A stretch of 64,000 nt of DNA from contig JAFBJZ010000224.1 of the NCBI GenBank assembly GCA_016785225.1, positions 701,001 to 765,000 on the forward strand, in the 5' to 3' direction. A program made the translations under genes and the position numbers. The DNA comes from Psettodes erumei (lineage: Eukaryota; Chordata; Actinopteri; Pleuronectiformes; Psettodidae). The notes under the pieces are model-generated. The model made no database searches. It was not told the DNA's origin and saw only the letters and a list, made by a program, of their open reading frames with translations. Position 1 is the stretch's first letter, and the number at the start of each line of letters is the position of its first letter. Positions 46,961 to 58,950 of the stretch are shown here, in pieces.

Positions 46961-48190
46961 TACTCGTTGCCGGAGTGACGCGAGCCTTCCAGGACTTGTC
47001 TCCTCGCAGCACGGTCGGGGCCACCGCCTCCCCCCCTGGGGGTTTAAAGTCCCGATCCGATCAGACCCCGGCCACGCGTGGGTGAAAACGTTTCCAGCAC
47101 TCCTCGGGAAGCCCATCGGAACTTCCGCCTTTCGGTTCAGCAAACCTGGAAAGGAAAGACGCAGTGCAATGTCCGACACAACTGCGTTCCAGCTTTTTCC
47201 TCCCCGCTGGATAACCCCTCTATCAATCTCCCCATCATATTTTACCTGGGAAGTCCTCCGTCACCTTGGACTCATTGACTTTTCCTTCCGAGGAAAACCA
47301 AGCCTTTGTTGTGTTTGTGCCAAGCTTGCGTGCGTTCGACCTCTGACTCAGCTGACCCACAGGAGCAAGATACCGAAATGCTGACAGACGAGCGGCGCAA
47401 GGAGATTAGAGCAAAAAAAAAAAAAAAACGAGGGGGAAAAAAGAGAGAGAGAGAAAATGTGCGACAGGCTTTGTCTGTGTGTAGCTGGTGCTGCTGTAAC
47501 ATATGGCCACCAAGCTGCACATGCACTGGGCTCTGTTGTGCGTCCGGTTGGTCAGTATTCCCACAAACGACAGCGGCAGGTTTATTGTGTTAGGAAGGAA
47601 CCGGTTTTGCCACAAATCAGGCTGCTGCTCATGGTCTGCTGCAATGTGTCGATGCAGAACCAGAACCTGGGGTCGCTCTGGACCGTGCCGGGGCCAAACG
47701 GAGCTTCCATATCGCATACCGAGCCCGGATCAGTTCGTCCTGAACGTCACAAAGGCTAGAAACCGGGCGGTGGTGCCGGATGACTGTTCTTGAACGTAGC
47801 CCGAACACCCTCCCTCTCACACCCTTGGTCCCAAGACAGTAAAGTGTGGAAACAGGACCTGCCCCCCCCCCCCCTTTCTCTCGTGTGACAGGTATGATAA
47901 ATAACAAGCCATGTCTTGCCAGTATGATATCAAATCTTTAGAGGGGGCGTGGGGGGGGCATTCCCCTCCTTTCTTGTCTGGAAATGACTGCGAGTGAGAA
48001 AAGGCGACTGTGATTTTCTGTCCAAATTCCCAGTGACGGTTTGGACACATGAAAGGACATCTTGCTGCGGGAGTGCAGGACCGAGACGAGACCTTGTCGT
48101 GGCGAAGCCCCCCGCCCCACCCCCCCGTGGTAATTTATGACGCCCGTTCGGGGGCCTGTCACACCTCTCGGCCGCGGCTTCCCTCCAACC
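46961..48190. other. Non-coding, mostly GC-rich background
   Basis: CpG-bearing at 46975-47110 and 48060-48190. An A16 run lies at 47413-47428 and C13 at 47862-47874. Frames of up to 148 codons (46938-47384) cross it; their products are Ser/Arg/Pro-rich, with no domain. An AP-1/antioxidant-type TGACTCAGC is at 47344-47352. Confidence 0.45.
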
Positions 48191-48340
48191 CGTCCGCGAA
48201 GAGATCCGACGAGATAATTAATGCATGTGTGAGTCCTCGCACTTCCCTGACACACTTGACTCCGTTTAATAAATGATGTCCCATATTTTCCCATTCATTA
48301 TAATGTCATTAAGACATATTAATTCCCCCTGCTGCTTTAA
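48191..48340. promoter_or_regulatory. Small candidate regulatory element
   Basis: TAATTA at 48215-48220 within GAGATAATTAATGCATG, followed by CATTATAATGTCATTAAG and ATTAATTCC words. It is a compact AT-rich island between CpG-rich stretches. Confidence 0.35.
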
Positions 48341-49077
48341 CCTTTTAGCCTGAGTTACCACAGTAGCCCCTCTTCGTGGCCAGCCCCAGTTCTTTGTTCT
48401 ACACCTCACGCACGCTGTACCGCTTAAATTACAGGGGCCCTCCGCGGGCCGTTACGCAACGAGCCCATTTAGACGTAAACCAGGACAACACTCGGCGGCG
48501 AACACGAGCGCTCGCGCGCAAGCCGAGCGTTTGCGCGCTTCGCAGAGTGCGTGAAAGTCAAACTTCAGAGAACGCGTTAAGTACTTTTAGCCTTCAGGTA
48601 CAAGAAGAGGCTCCTTGACAAGGGGGGGGGACCGGCGCAACAGTCTGTTGACCCAGTTTGAAGCCGAGATGCTCTTTTTGAACGCTCACATGTGCAGTGT
48701 TAAGATGCCTTTGGCAAGACTGGGTCTGCTGCTTATGGAGAACACGCAGATTCGTGAGTCATTACCCTGGATGAGGACGGGTCTGTGGGAAAAGAGGAAA
48801 AGACAAAAAAAAAAAGTCGCTCTTAAAGAGTCGTCCGTTTCCCCTCGCACGCTGGTTGTTACGTGCAGTCGAGCAGATCTGTTCATTTCCCCCGCAGTGA
48901 TGAATTCTCCTTTTTTCGGTTCTCTTCGCCACAGAGGGAAAACCATAGACCATCCGTCGGCCCAGTGACCTGCCAAGCGCGCAGCTGCACCCCGCACGCA
49001 CTCGCAGCAGCGAGAGTGTGCGGAAACCCGAAAGGACCGGGTTGGCTAGGAAAGAGAGAGGTAGAGAACCCATGTTC

Positions 49078-49110
<33 letters not shown>
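48341..49110. other. CpG-bearing background ending in a (TG)n array
   Basis: CpG-rich at 48430-48560, a G run near 48621-48629, an A run near 48805-48816, and (TG)14 at 49081-49108. No domain-bearing frame. Confidence 0.5.
49081..49108. repeat. (TG)14 microsatellite
   Basis: Fourteen pure TG units, immediately followed by the enhancer-like block at 49111. Confidence 0.95.
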
Positions 49111-49111
<1 letters not shown>

Positions 49112-49580
49112 CTAGCTTATGCCCTTGAATCGGCTTGGGACCACCAACGCTTGACTCGTTTAACTGCTCATTTATAACAGGTGGGCTGCATTAAACACTC
49201 CAGGTCCAAAGTCTGATCTCCCATTCCCTATTCATGCCTTAATCATAGCTGACTAAAAACCTAATCTGTCTCCAGATCAGTGGCCAGGGACCCATTTTAT
49301 CTAGCCCTGCTAAACATATTGTGCAGAAGCCCATTTGCTGTAAATTGCAGCTATTAATCGTCAACTCAAACAGGCACCTGCATTGTATTTGGCCGGAAGA
49401 ATTCAGGGAAAGTTTGCTGGATGTGGTTATGAACCCCCCGTAAGATAAAGGAGCTGGTGCAGTACCTTTTTAAAAAAAAAAATGTTTTCTCATTATTCTC
49501 CATAAAGTGGCAATAAACAATTAATCACACATTTTGGATTATGTGTACGAGAGCCAGAGGCCAAACACTTTCCCGGCTCG
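49111..49580. promoter_or_regulatory. Candidate conserved non-coding element
   Basis: Starts right after a (TG)14 array. 49150-49430 is repeat-free, with CCTTAATCATAGC, ACCTAATCTG and GCTATTAATCG words. After an A run at 49473-49482 the texture resumes with CAATAAACAATTAATCAC at about 49511. It ends near 49560. Confidence 0.45.
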
Positions 49581-50920
49581 CTCAGGCCCTTGTGTGCACA
49601 TTTTGTTCTTTTGCACATTGGGAGAAAAGTTGAGGTCTTGTCTCCATGATCTGAAACGTTCTCTTGCCGTTCACCATCTTTTCCTGCTGCTGTGGTAAAG
49701 AATAAAAAAAACAAAACAAAACCTGCATTTGGACGCCTACAGTTAAAATGTAGCCACAATACTTCTCCAACTGACAGCTCATTCTGGGTTACATATGGTG
49801 CCAAATCTCATTTTACATCGTCTGATGGAGCACGGCGGGATTTGTGCCTCGTCTTTCCCTCGTGTTCTGGCGCCGCCTCGGCTTCCTCTGAAGGACCCAA
49901 CATGGGTTTTCATCTGCAGTCGTTGCCCTAAATAGACGCCCCGCACGCCTGCCTCGTTGTTGTCTTTTGAGTTCCCTGTATCATCGCGTAACCACGAGCG
50001 TTTTGCGGCTCGAGAAGGAGGATCTCTCCGTCTTATCTCATCCCGCTTGTGCAGGGAGTTAATGACTGAATTCGATGCCTTGTTATCTGCACCTCTGAGA
50101 GCCTTTGCATAAGTTTAATTGGATAATGGAAAGTTTGGCAAAAGTTGGGGTTGAACAATCAAAACTCCCTCTTTGACTTGTTCCAACATGCTCGGTAGGA
50201 GGTCCCACCGTCAGAACTGAACTGAAATTCATCAGGTATGTAAACCGAAGGGGGCACAATTGTTTTCTAGGACAGACGTGTTGCCTAAAATGCTTAAAAG
50301 GAGAAAAGATGCTTTCATTTCCACCTAAGCACCACTTAAGAAGTAAATCTGGAGTGTAAGCGAAGTATATACCAAGTCAACAAGCACACTGGGAGCAAGT
50401 TGACCAATTTAGCTCCAGAAACAACACAACAGTGCGCATAAAAGTAAACTTCATCAACTCTATTCCTTCTTTTTCTTACATTCTTACACATTAGCTCTCC
50501 TGAAACGTGTAAACTGTCTCTGTAAACTGTCAGAGTAAGAGTCGGTGTCCTTGAAATAAAAAAGAAGAAAAAGAAGTTTTTCTTTCCTTGACTGGAAAAT
50601 CTGCTTCGTGTTTCTTGCGATGCTGTTCATTCAGGCTTTTGTCAGAATGGCACCCCTTGTGACCTAGTTTCAATAGACCTCCTTAACCCCCCCCCTTAGC
50701 CTCTGTGGTATTATTCCTTATTTTGGCTTTCCCGGGGCGACTATTTCTTTTTTTCTGCAGGAAATCTGCACACAATTGGGCGCATGATTTAAAATCAGTG
50801 TCTCGCTTACTCAGAGATAACCCCCATATGTCGGATGCATTGTTCGGTTCGCCAAGGTGGCATTTGGACACCCCCACCCCCCCCACCCCCACCCAGTTTT
50901 TTTGGCCCCGCTCTGTAAAT
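49581..50920. other. Mostly non-coding background
   Basis: 50040-50150 is a short AT-leaning repeat-free stretch (GTTAATGACTG and GTTTAATTGGATAATGG words) that may be regulatory. The rest holds A-rich, C-rich and T-rich runs, with no gene or RNA recognised. Confidence 0.45.
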
Positions 50921-51190
50921 TCACCTCAGCCAGATTTCAGAGAGGCGCTGTATATTAGCCATTATCAGTTTGGCAGAGGTGTTTCCCTGCATTTTTACGC
51001 CTCGCTGTCCATATGGGGATACGCGGCGGCGTTCGGACCGGCCTCGCTGTATAATTCATCCGGAGCGAACTCGTGCCATACATCACGGCATGTATTATTC
51101 ATGGCTAATATGTTTCTCGTAAATGACAGTAAATATACTGGTGGGTGTGAAGAATGGTTTGGCAAACTGCCTCGCTGCCGCCACAGTCGC
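50921..51190. promoter_or_regulatory. Candidate conserved non-coding element
   Basis: Repeat-free block after a C-rich tract, with TATTAGCCATTATCAG near 50952, TATTATTCATGGC near 51088 and GTAAATGACAGTAAATATAC near 51119. A 168-codon frame (50705-51211) spans it, but its product has no domain and starts in T-rich background. Confidence 0.4.
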
Positions 51191-53330
51191 CCTCCTCCCC
51201 TCACTCGTTAGCTTGTGTTTTTCCGCGGCTGATGCCTCGGCAGTCCCTGGATTTTCTGTCACTCAACAGACGCCTCAGTGTTTTTCGCCCGAGGCGCATT
51301 AACCCGAGCATGAATTTTTTTTTTTTCCCCCCTCCTTCTTCTGTTCTTTGTAACAGCGACTGCAGCATCAAACCGCGCGTGTTGCATTCTCACATTGCAA
51401 TTGACTCCGGCGCGAGCGAGCCGAGCTTCCTTTTGGTATCCAGCACATAAGCTTTCTGCCACCTTTACCCAGAATGCTCGCGTGCGTGCGTGTGTGTGTC
51501 TCTCTCTCTCTCTCTCTGAGTGTGCGCACATGTGCACACGCTGCATCCAGTTTCAGGGGATCCTTGACAGTATCACGCAGCCAATAAAAGACCACCTGTT
51601 CCAGTGTGCTAATCTAATCCGGCCTTGCACAGACTTGACGGTATTTCTTCCAGTGTCACGTTCCATCGGGTGCTCCCACCCCCCCCCCATCCGCCACTCC
51701 GTGGCAAAAGCCGGGCCGCGTTGTTAACAGAGCACCCCTGACACACAATGTGACAATTTCATGCCCACCCCCTAATCCAGCTGACACGGCTATCAACGCT
51801 TCTTTAATTGCCCTGTAAGTTTCTTGCTTTTTTTGAACACGTTAAGGAAAAAGAAAGCGCCGTCAAATCTGTTGCCGTGGCTCTGCCTTGTCTGTCAGGC
51901 TGGCTGTCACCTTGTTATGATTAATGTATTCCCACGCATGCACGTTTTGTTTTTTTTTCTATATTCAGGGGATACACACCTTTTCACCAGACGAAAGGCT
52001 GCTGTGAAGTCCCGTCACGTTTCCCCTTCGCGCCGCGGCGCCCGATATTGCACACGGCAAATACATATTTCAGAAACAACTACTTAGATTCATCTTTCGG
52101 GCTGTTGAATCAGCTTGTCTCAGTTTAATTCAGTTTTCTCTCAGGGCTCTTTTGGAGTGGAGCTGAAGTGTACCAAATTGAGATATAGATTTTTCTGTTT
52201 CTTTGAGCTAGGAATAAGATCACTCGAGGAGTTTGCGAGAGGCAGGTTAGGGATCACATGTGTTAAGTTGGAGATTGAATTTTGTCCACCTTTTGCCCAG
52301 TCAGACATGCGTGCAATACTCTGTGTATGCACTGCATAAATAATACATAAATGATGTGAAGGAGGTAATAACCTGCCCCATATCTCCTTCCTGCAAACTT
52401 ATCATCTTGCATCTGATGCTTAATTTCAGGCTCGGTGTTAAATTTAGTGTCGTCGGACATTTGGATTCACTTCATTACAAAGGCAAGAAAAACACATGAA
52501 TGTTGATCCATTTATTAAAAGATAAACGTTAGTTTGGTGAATGCAATATGCAAAATGCGTCGCTCTCTTTTCTGTTCCTGTCGACGGCCCCACCCTCACG
52601 GGTACATATGATCACAGGATGGGAAAAAATATTGTATGTGTTAGGCCATTTCAGCAGCATTCATTTCACATCCGCTCGGGAACAAAAACACACACACACA
52701 CACACACAAAAACAACAACACCCATTTGAAATGAAGCCTGTGCGAAACAAGAAACAGAACCTCAGATGGCTTCACCAATCTCATTCTCACTGGGGGTCTT
52801 ACAGGGGCGGATAGCTACTCCTCCCTGAGCCTGCGAGCAGATCAATACCAGGAATCAGGCCATTACGCTCCTTTGAAAGCGCTACGTGCACAATCGATAT
52901 GTTATTATTTTTCATCTGCTGGCTGTATTTAATACCCTCATTATTATTTCCCCTCACTGAACAGGGAGGAAGCTATTCCCGTCCCAACTTGAATCTTTTT
53001 TTGTGTGTGTGTGTGTGTGTGTGTGGTTTTTTTTTTTGGGGTGGGGGGGCTGCCTGGGTCCTCATTTACATGGTGGCGGAGGTGTGTGTAGCGGTGCGCT
53101 CCCTGTGCATATTTATGCGAGTTCTGTTTGGACTCCTCCAGGATCGCTTGTATGTTGTTCGCAGCGCTGCGCCGTCTCTTTCAGATCCGGGCGAGCGTTT
53201 CTGCGAATACGTCCAGAAGGAACCCGAGGATTATGGGATGTCAGAGGCGGCTCTGAGGTGCACGTGCAGTTTGCTTATTTTCACGAGCCCCGTTTGTAAG
53301 AAGGCATCCACGGTGGTCTCGTTTTCTTGA
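51191..53330. other. Microsatellite-bearing background
   Basis: An alternating CG/TG tract at 51479-51499, (TC)n at about 51499-51517 and another alternating tract just after it; C runs near 51679-51688; (CA)n at 52689-52707; (GT)n at 53003-53024 followed by T and G runs. Other parts are unique and unremarkable. The 143-codon frame at 52899-53330 crosses the GT repeat and has no domain. Confidence 0.5.
53003..53024. repeat. (GT)n microsatellite
   Basis: Eleven GT units followed by a T run and a G run. Val/Cys repeats in overlapping frames are artefacts. Confidence 0.9.
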
Positions 53331-53860
53331 AGCAAAACATCATGATTGTCCTTGACCGGTGAAGATGATTGACAGCTCTGATCAGAGGTCAGCTAAGGAA
53401 ATGAGATTCAACATAAAGGCCCTTTAGTGTTCCATGTTTAATTCAGCGCATAATGTTTAATGTTCTCTTAGACTTATCGTGTTTGCGAGGACAGTGTGGA
53501 CCCATGAAATATGCGTTCCGCTCCAATATTTTTCTTTAATCTTTATGGGAAATCGCAGCGAGATCAAATGCGCATTAACTCTCCCGCAATAAAGCACTTG
53601 ATGTATGCCAAAGCCGCCGCGACCCAGGTGTGAGCCGAAAGCTCACGCGTGACACACGCTGTGTCCAAAATGTATGGAGCGAATTAACGGGTAATACTCA
53701 TTTTAATATAAATGAGCTCCCTCATAATGATGTAAAGGTTCCCTCAACACAGCGGGAGAGTGGCGTGGGGAGCGAGAACGGAAGGGCCCAGTTAGCGCGC
53801 GACAGTTTGGCGATAAATCATCTGTAATTAAACACTTTGGAAGTATACGGACCACAGCGG
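53331..53860. promoter_or_regulatory. Candidate conserved non-coding element with a PBX/MEIS site
   Basis: TGATTGACAG at 53366-53375, in the longer word TGATTGACAGCTCT that also occurs at 1223-1236. The block is repeat-free, with CATGTTTAATTCAGCGC, CATAATGTTTAATG and GCGCATTAAC words, and TAATTA at 53825-53830. One of the better enhancer candidates. Confidence 0.5.
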
Positions 53861-54820
53861 AGGGCGGGGGTGGGGAGGCTGTTAAGACGGTAGGTGGCGG
53901 GCGCCGCCGCCCGTCCTGGCGGTCCGTTAATGAACGATGAAGGAGATGATCGGAGGAGTTTGCTGTCGAGGCTTTCTGATCAGGCCGCTTGGAGGCTCGG
54001 CGTTCATTAATCAGAGGCTCGTTCTGACGCGGTTTTTACCTGTTGGCACCTCTCCTCCGAAATGTTTAGAATTTGCCGTCCTCCCTGCCCGGGCTCTGAC
54101 GGCCTTCCTCACTCCTGGTGAAAGATTAATTGCTCTTGATCAAAGTCGTCAAGCAGAAGCCACATCGGGCGTAATAGACTCAAGAGGAGAATGGCTTTCT
54201 TTTTATATGGGGTTGGAGGGAGCTCCAGGCTCCTATTATCTTGTCTTTCTTGTTCCTGGTGCGGGAAATTTAATTCTTTACCTTGCCTTTTTTTTATTTT
54301 CTGCTGGTTTCGGAGAACAAGCCTTCAGTGTCAAGCTGCGGCGCGGACGAAGGCTGAACATGGAGCGCTATCACAAAGTAGCAATTGAAGTGGCGGCCGT
54401 GCACTGGCTTATTGGGAAGGAGTATAAATCAGAGGGGACAAGTGACAGAGATTAATGCCAGCCAAGTCCGCAAAATAACCCTTCCATCCCACTCCAGCCG
54501 CACCCTACAACAACTTCCTGATAAAGCCGGCAATGTGACACTACACAAGGTACAATAATAGAAATGCATTACTCAAAAGCCCTTTGAGACATGTAGATAG
54601 GGGGACGGTGCCAAAGGAGAGATGTAGACGACTACCTGGGCAAAATAATATTTTTATGTCCTTCACAGGACAAACGGTGTTCCATCAGACTGTATGAATG
54701 AGTTTAGAGGGTTTATGGCCCCTATCACAGTCACTCTCTGAGCGGATGTTCATTATGTGCTCATATTTATGACGTCCCTTAGTAGAGGCCAATTCCTGTG
54801 ATATATTTTTAAGTATCCGA
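53861..54820. promoter_or_regulatory. Possible regulatory blocks
   Basis: GC-rich at 53865-53920, then unique sequence. 54120-54190 (GATTAATTGCTCTTGATC and following) and 54350-54800 are repeat-free and AT-leaning. The 172-codon frame at 53937-54455 is long, but its product is a hydrophobic mixture without a recognisable family, and I leave it uncalled. Confidence 0.35.
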
Positions 54821-55900
54821 GGAAGCGGGGCTGTTGCCGTATAACTGTATCTTTGGGAAAATGTAGTCCCCTAAAAAAGGCAGAGACCACATCTGCTTAA
54901 CTCAGCCGGATTTAACGGGGCCTCGCTCATCCTGGTCCTCACGACCCTTCAACTGCATGTGTCACGCGTCTCGCCCCGGACTGAAATCGGCTCCCTTGAG
55001 CACAAACTTAAAAAGCGTCGCAGCCTCCTTTCCAACAATCACCGACTCACGTTCCTGCCCGCAACATTGCCCGCGGGTTATTTTGTGTAATTAACATATT
55101 TCCCTCTTTCCTGCGCTGGATTTAGACAATTGTTTACCGCCGAGTAAAAAACTCTTCTCTCTCGTCTCGCTGCTTCTGGGGTTCTGCTTCAAAGTCCCCC
55201 CTCAGCTCTGTTGTTGTTGTTTTTTTTTATTATATCACTCCTTTGAATCTCTCCTGATCGTAATCTGATTTTTGCGGCTGATTTATTTGCAGCAGAAAAA
55301 GGGAGACGGGGTGGGGGGTGGTGGTGAGTGGAAGTAGTCGGGCAGTGGGCAGCGCCACCGGGCAGCACGCAATCAGCTCCGAAATGAAGTGGCGTGTACT
55401 CACCCCGCGCTCAGCGTGCACACAGACACACACGCACACACAAACTCTTCCCCAATGAAATAAGACAATGCTGCAATTTGATCCAGCAAACCTCTGCGCT
55501 TACCTTCCCTTTCAACTCTCCCCTCCTTCTCTTTCAGATCCATCCATTATGTTCTTCCACTCTTTAATTTGGTGGGCAAATTTAATTTCCAAATGAATGC
55601 CGCGCCGTTTTAATGCAGGCCACAGAAGATAAATGCGCTTTTGTGCCGCGAGTGTTTGATTGCGGACTTTGAAGACGCTGCCGCTTTATGTGGAGAGGCT
55701 GAGAGGACCCGTGGACCCGAGCTGGAGCGGCACGTGGGGTTTCCTCGGTGTCCGCGCTCGCGGCCGCGCCTGGCCGAAAATGGAAGGCGGCCTTTTCTTC
55801 TGCTGCTAATGGAATGCTGTGGGCACGTACTGTATTACATCTGCAGAGGAGATTCACTGCATCTTATAGTCATGTAGTAACCTTAACTGTACACATCTAG
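54821..55900. other. Mixed non-coding sequence
   Basis: TAATTA at 55088-55093 in AT-rich sequence. T-rich near 55210-55230, G-rich near 55305-55325, and CpG-rich at 55720-55790. No gene recognised. Confidence 0.45.
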
Positions 55901-56620
55901 TCGGCTTTTCCTTTGTACATACATATATATATATATTATATATAAGGTGTTTTATTTTAATGTTTGAGCCCCTGCATTATTCTATGCCCCTATGCACAAG
56001 ATTTACAAATGTCCCGGAAAACTCACCTTCTTCGTCTTATAATAGAAATAGCATTTACCTGCAGGTGGATGTTGCTTTAAACCATTTAAACATATATATT
56101 TTCTTCTCCTTAGCTTTGCTGGGCTCATTGCCGGAGCGCCAGAGAGATTAATTTATCTTGTTTGATGAACTGCAATTGTTGATAGAGTGGAGAGTGGGAA
56201 CGGGGCTTTCACAAAAAAAAAAAAAATCTCCAAGGTGTAACTTTCTAAGAGCGGCTCTAACAAAGCGAGGCGAACAGAGACGCGCGGGGGGCCCCAGCAC
56301 GCTCTGATCATGTCGGCGTCGGCAGGATTGTGAAAAGGCATTAATTGGAGAGCATCAGGTTATCGGGCTGAGGAAAAAATCTTCACAGAAGTAATCAAAC
56401 CTTGATGAATTAAAGTAACGCGCTAAGCCCCTCGTGTCTGGCGGTGATAGAACTGACCCTTAAGCTTAGCTGATAGCTTCATTCTGATAACAAATTGAAC
56501 AAAAAAAAAACAACAACAAAACAACACAAATCCAGGCCTTTTATTAGCATCAGCATATTAAGCATCTTTGAAGGGGAATAAAAAAATGCAGATGGTGCCA
56601 AAAATGGAACAAGAAATTTG
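55901..56620. promoter_or_regulatory. Possible regulatory block beside an AT repeat
   Basis: An (AT)n-like repeat at about 55921-55943, then AT-leaning unique sequence with CATTTAAACATATATATTTTC and GATTAATTTATC words. A runs lie at 56212-56225 and 56501-56510. 56520-56600 has TTATTAGCATCAGCATATTAAGC, cited in outline. Confidence 0.3.
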
Positions 56621-57500
56621 AGTGGAATGAAAATGTAATCACTCAAACACTCAAAAGGTTTTTGGAGAGGACGCTTACGGAGCCCACATGCTGATCTTGT
56701 TCGGCAAATTACGTTTGTCAGACTTTAAACATCTTGGCGGCTGATTTGATGGCTTGATTGACTCGCTGAAAACAGTACAATCTGGGATAATGGGAACCCA
56801 CAATATTTTTGGCAAACGCATCCCTGAGTAAAAAGAAAAGAAGAGGTTTGCGGTTTTTTTTGGGGGGGGGTTTGCACTGATTCTGATTGATGCACACTTA
56901 CGTTGTTGACTTTGTACAGCTGGCTTGGATGTCCTAATCTGAAGTGAACTGAAATTCAGAGTAATGAATGCAAGTTGTTGTTGTTGTTTTTGAAGGACCA
57001 GTTTCCCCACACTGTGATACGTGTCACCGCTAACCCTGCCGCTGGCCTTGGCAGCGCTGTAAACTTCTTAAAAATATGATTTCATGGTTGGTTTCTTTAA
57101 ACAAAAATAAGAAAAGCTAAACCAGTGGAGTATTCCTTTAACCTTGGCAGGGATGTTTTCTGATTCTCAAGCACTTAGGTGTACTTTAGCGAATTAGAAG
57201 TGATCGGCAGAGAGGACAAATTTAAAAAAAAAAAATCCTGGTCCATTGTTTTTGGAACAGTCATGTTGATGTTAATCAAAGACACTGATACCTTTTTTGA
57301 GACTTGCCTGTGTTGACGGCGGCGCTGTCAAGGATGGACCGGGGCAGGTGCCTCTCTTCTCTTCACCCTGGCACCCCTGTTAACATCAGCCCGCATTTAA
57401 TTGGCTGCAGAATCTAATTATCAAGGCTCAGAGGTCGGATTTCACAAGGAGACACGACCAGGTTCTCTGCAGCGCGCTCTCTCGTTGTGCCACTCTAACC
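56621..57500. other. Unique non-coding sequence with a small candidate element
   Basis: Mostly unremarkable, with T/G runs at 56856-56872 and an A run near 57221-57233. 57370-57440 has GCATTTAATTGGC and CTAATTATC words (TAATTA at 57415-57420) and may be a short regulatory element. No gene recognised. Confidence 0.35.
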
Positions 57501-58950
57501 TTTCCTTATTGCACGTATTCAATTATTCAGTCATTGCTTCCTTGTAGTTTTCCTCAAGTACACACGTCCAGTTTTCACAACACACACACGCAAAAAAAAA
57601 CTGCCAACCCAACAATGCACTCATATCTGCCTTTGCATCTTTAATATGTGAGGAAACCTTGAGATTTGCATACTGTTTTCTCCTCTTTGCTTGTGTTTTT
57701 TCTTTTTTTTTCGTGCTGAAAATACGTCTTGATGTCGGCCTCGTCCTCTCACCACGCGTCTGAGCGGAAGGGAAGCGAAGGGTATCAGGAAGCCTGAAAT
57801 CAGCCCCCCCTTAAAAAAAAAATCTAATCTCTTTATCCAATCAAACTACTGGGAGTGCCACAATCACTGGAGGCGGCGTTTTATTTAAAAAAAGAAAATG
57901 CTTGAATTTAATTTCAAGCTCTCGCAGGGAGATGATGTGCCAATACATATGCTTACTATCTGCGTTAGATCTCGTGGCGTTTTCTTTTCTCTTTTATTTT
58001 TCTCCTGTTTCTCCTGGAACATGAACTCGGAGGCGATTCCTTCTCCTATCGAGTGCTGGGGAAAAAGGGTTGGCGGGATGGAGGAAGCGAGGGAGTCGGC
58101 CGCTCGCCGCACGGGGCTGGCATCGTTAAGGACTCTCCAAGCATTCTGCTTCCTCCGAGCTCAAAAGGGCACGTTAGCCCCAGGTTCATCAGCGCGAGCG
58201 GGGTCCCCGAATGGCTGGTGGTGGGGGGCGCGGTGCAGGCTGCGTTTCCCCATTTACCAGCAGGGACACACACACAAACAATCCGGCCCGCTTTCCCACG
58301 CGTGTGCGGGCGAGCCCTCATCCTGCGCCGACCTCGTTCGCTCTGTCTCGCACTCTCCCCGGCAGCTTAACGCTCACCCACTCAATATCTCTCTCTTTCT
58401 CACTCCTCCACTTTTTCAGCTGCCGCCGTTTTCTCTGTTTACCTCTCCTAAACAACGCCCCCCCAATGTCTCCGCTGCGCCGTCTCCTCTTGTGCTGTGT
58501 CCTGGTCCCCCTGATTAGATTTGGCCCCGGCGCTATCTCATTTGGCCCCGTCTGTGGCGCTCGGCGCGCTGCCGCGGCCTGCCGAGCGTCCTGGGGAAAG
58601 GCCCTTCGCCCGTGTCGCCGCGGCAGTAACCGCGTTAGCCGCGCTCAGGATGTCACCGATGGTTTGCGTTACAGGCGTGGGGGCCGCTCTCGGTCCCATA
58701 ACAGTCTGATGGTAACGCCGACAACAGCACAAGTGCCTGCGGAAACACACCCACACACGCAATTGTGGCCCACGGAGACGGTATTTCCGGTTTACTTATT
58801 TAATTTGTGTGCCGATAGAATTTGCATGCGTTTATATGAGCGGATTATTCAAGAGAGCTTTAGAGAAATAAACAGAGATACTTGATGTTTAATCCCCGCA
58901 GACTTTGCCGTACGGGCCGGTTGTGTTTTTAGATGTTTCGATTTTAGCAG
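57501..58950. other. Mixed sequence with a CpG-rich segment
   Basis: Octamers at 57664-57671 and 58820-58827. 58510-58700 is CpG-rich. The two longest frames of the window lie here (57898-58518, 206 codons; 58211-58885, 224 codons). They overlap in different frames and give Ser/Pro/Arg-rich products without domains, so neither is supported as a gene. Confidence 0.45.

Noticed and set aside
57898..58885. Two overlapping frames of 206 and 224 codons
   Set aside because: They lie in different frames over the same GC-rich and CT-rich sequence, give Ser/Pro/Arg-rich products and show no domain, so at most one could be real and neither is supported.
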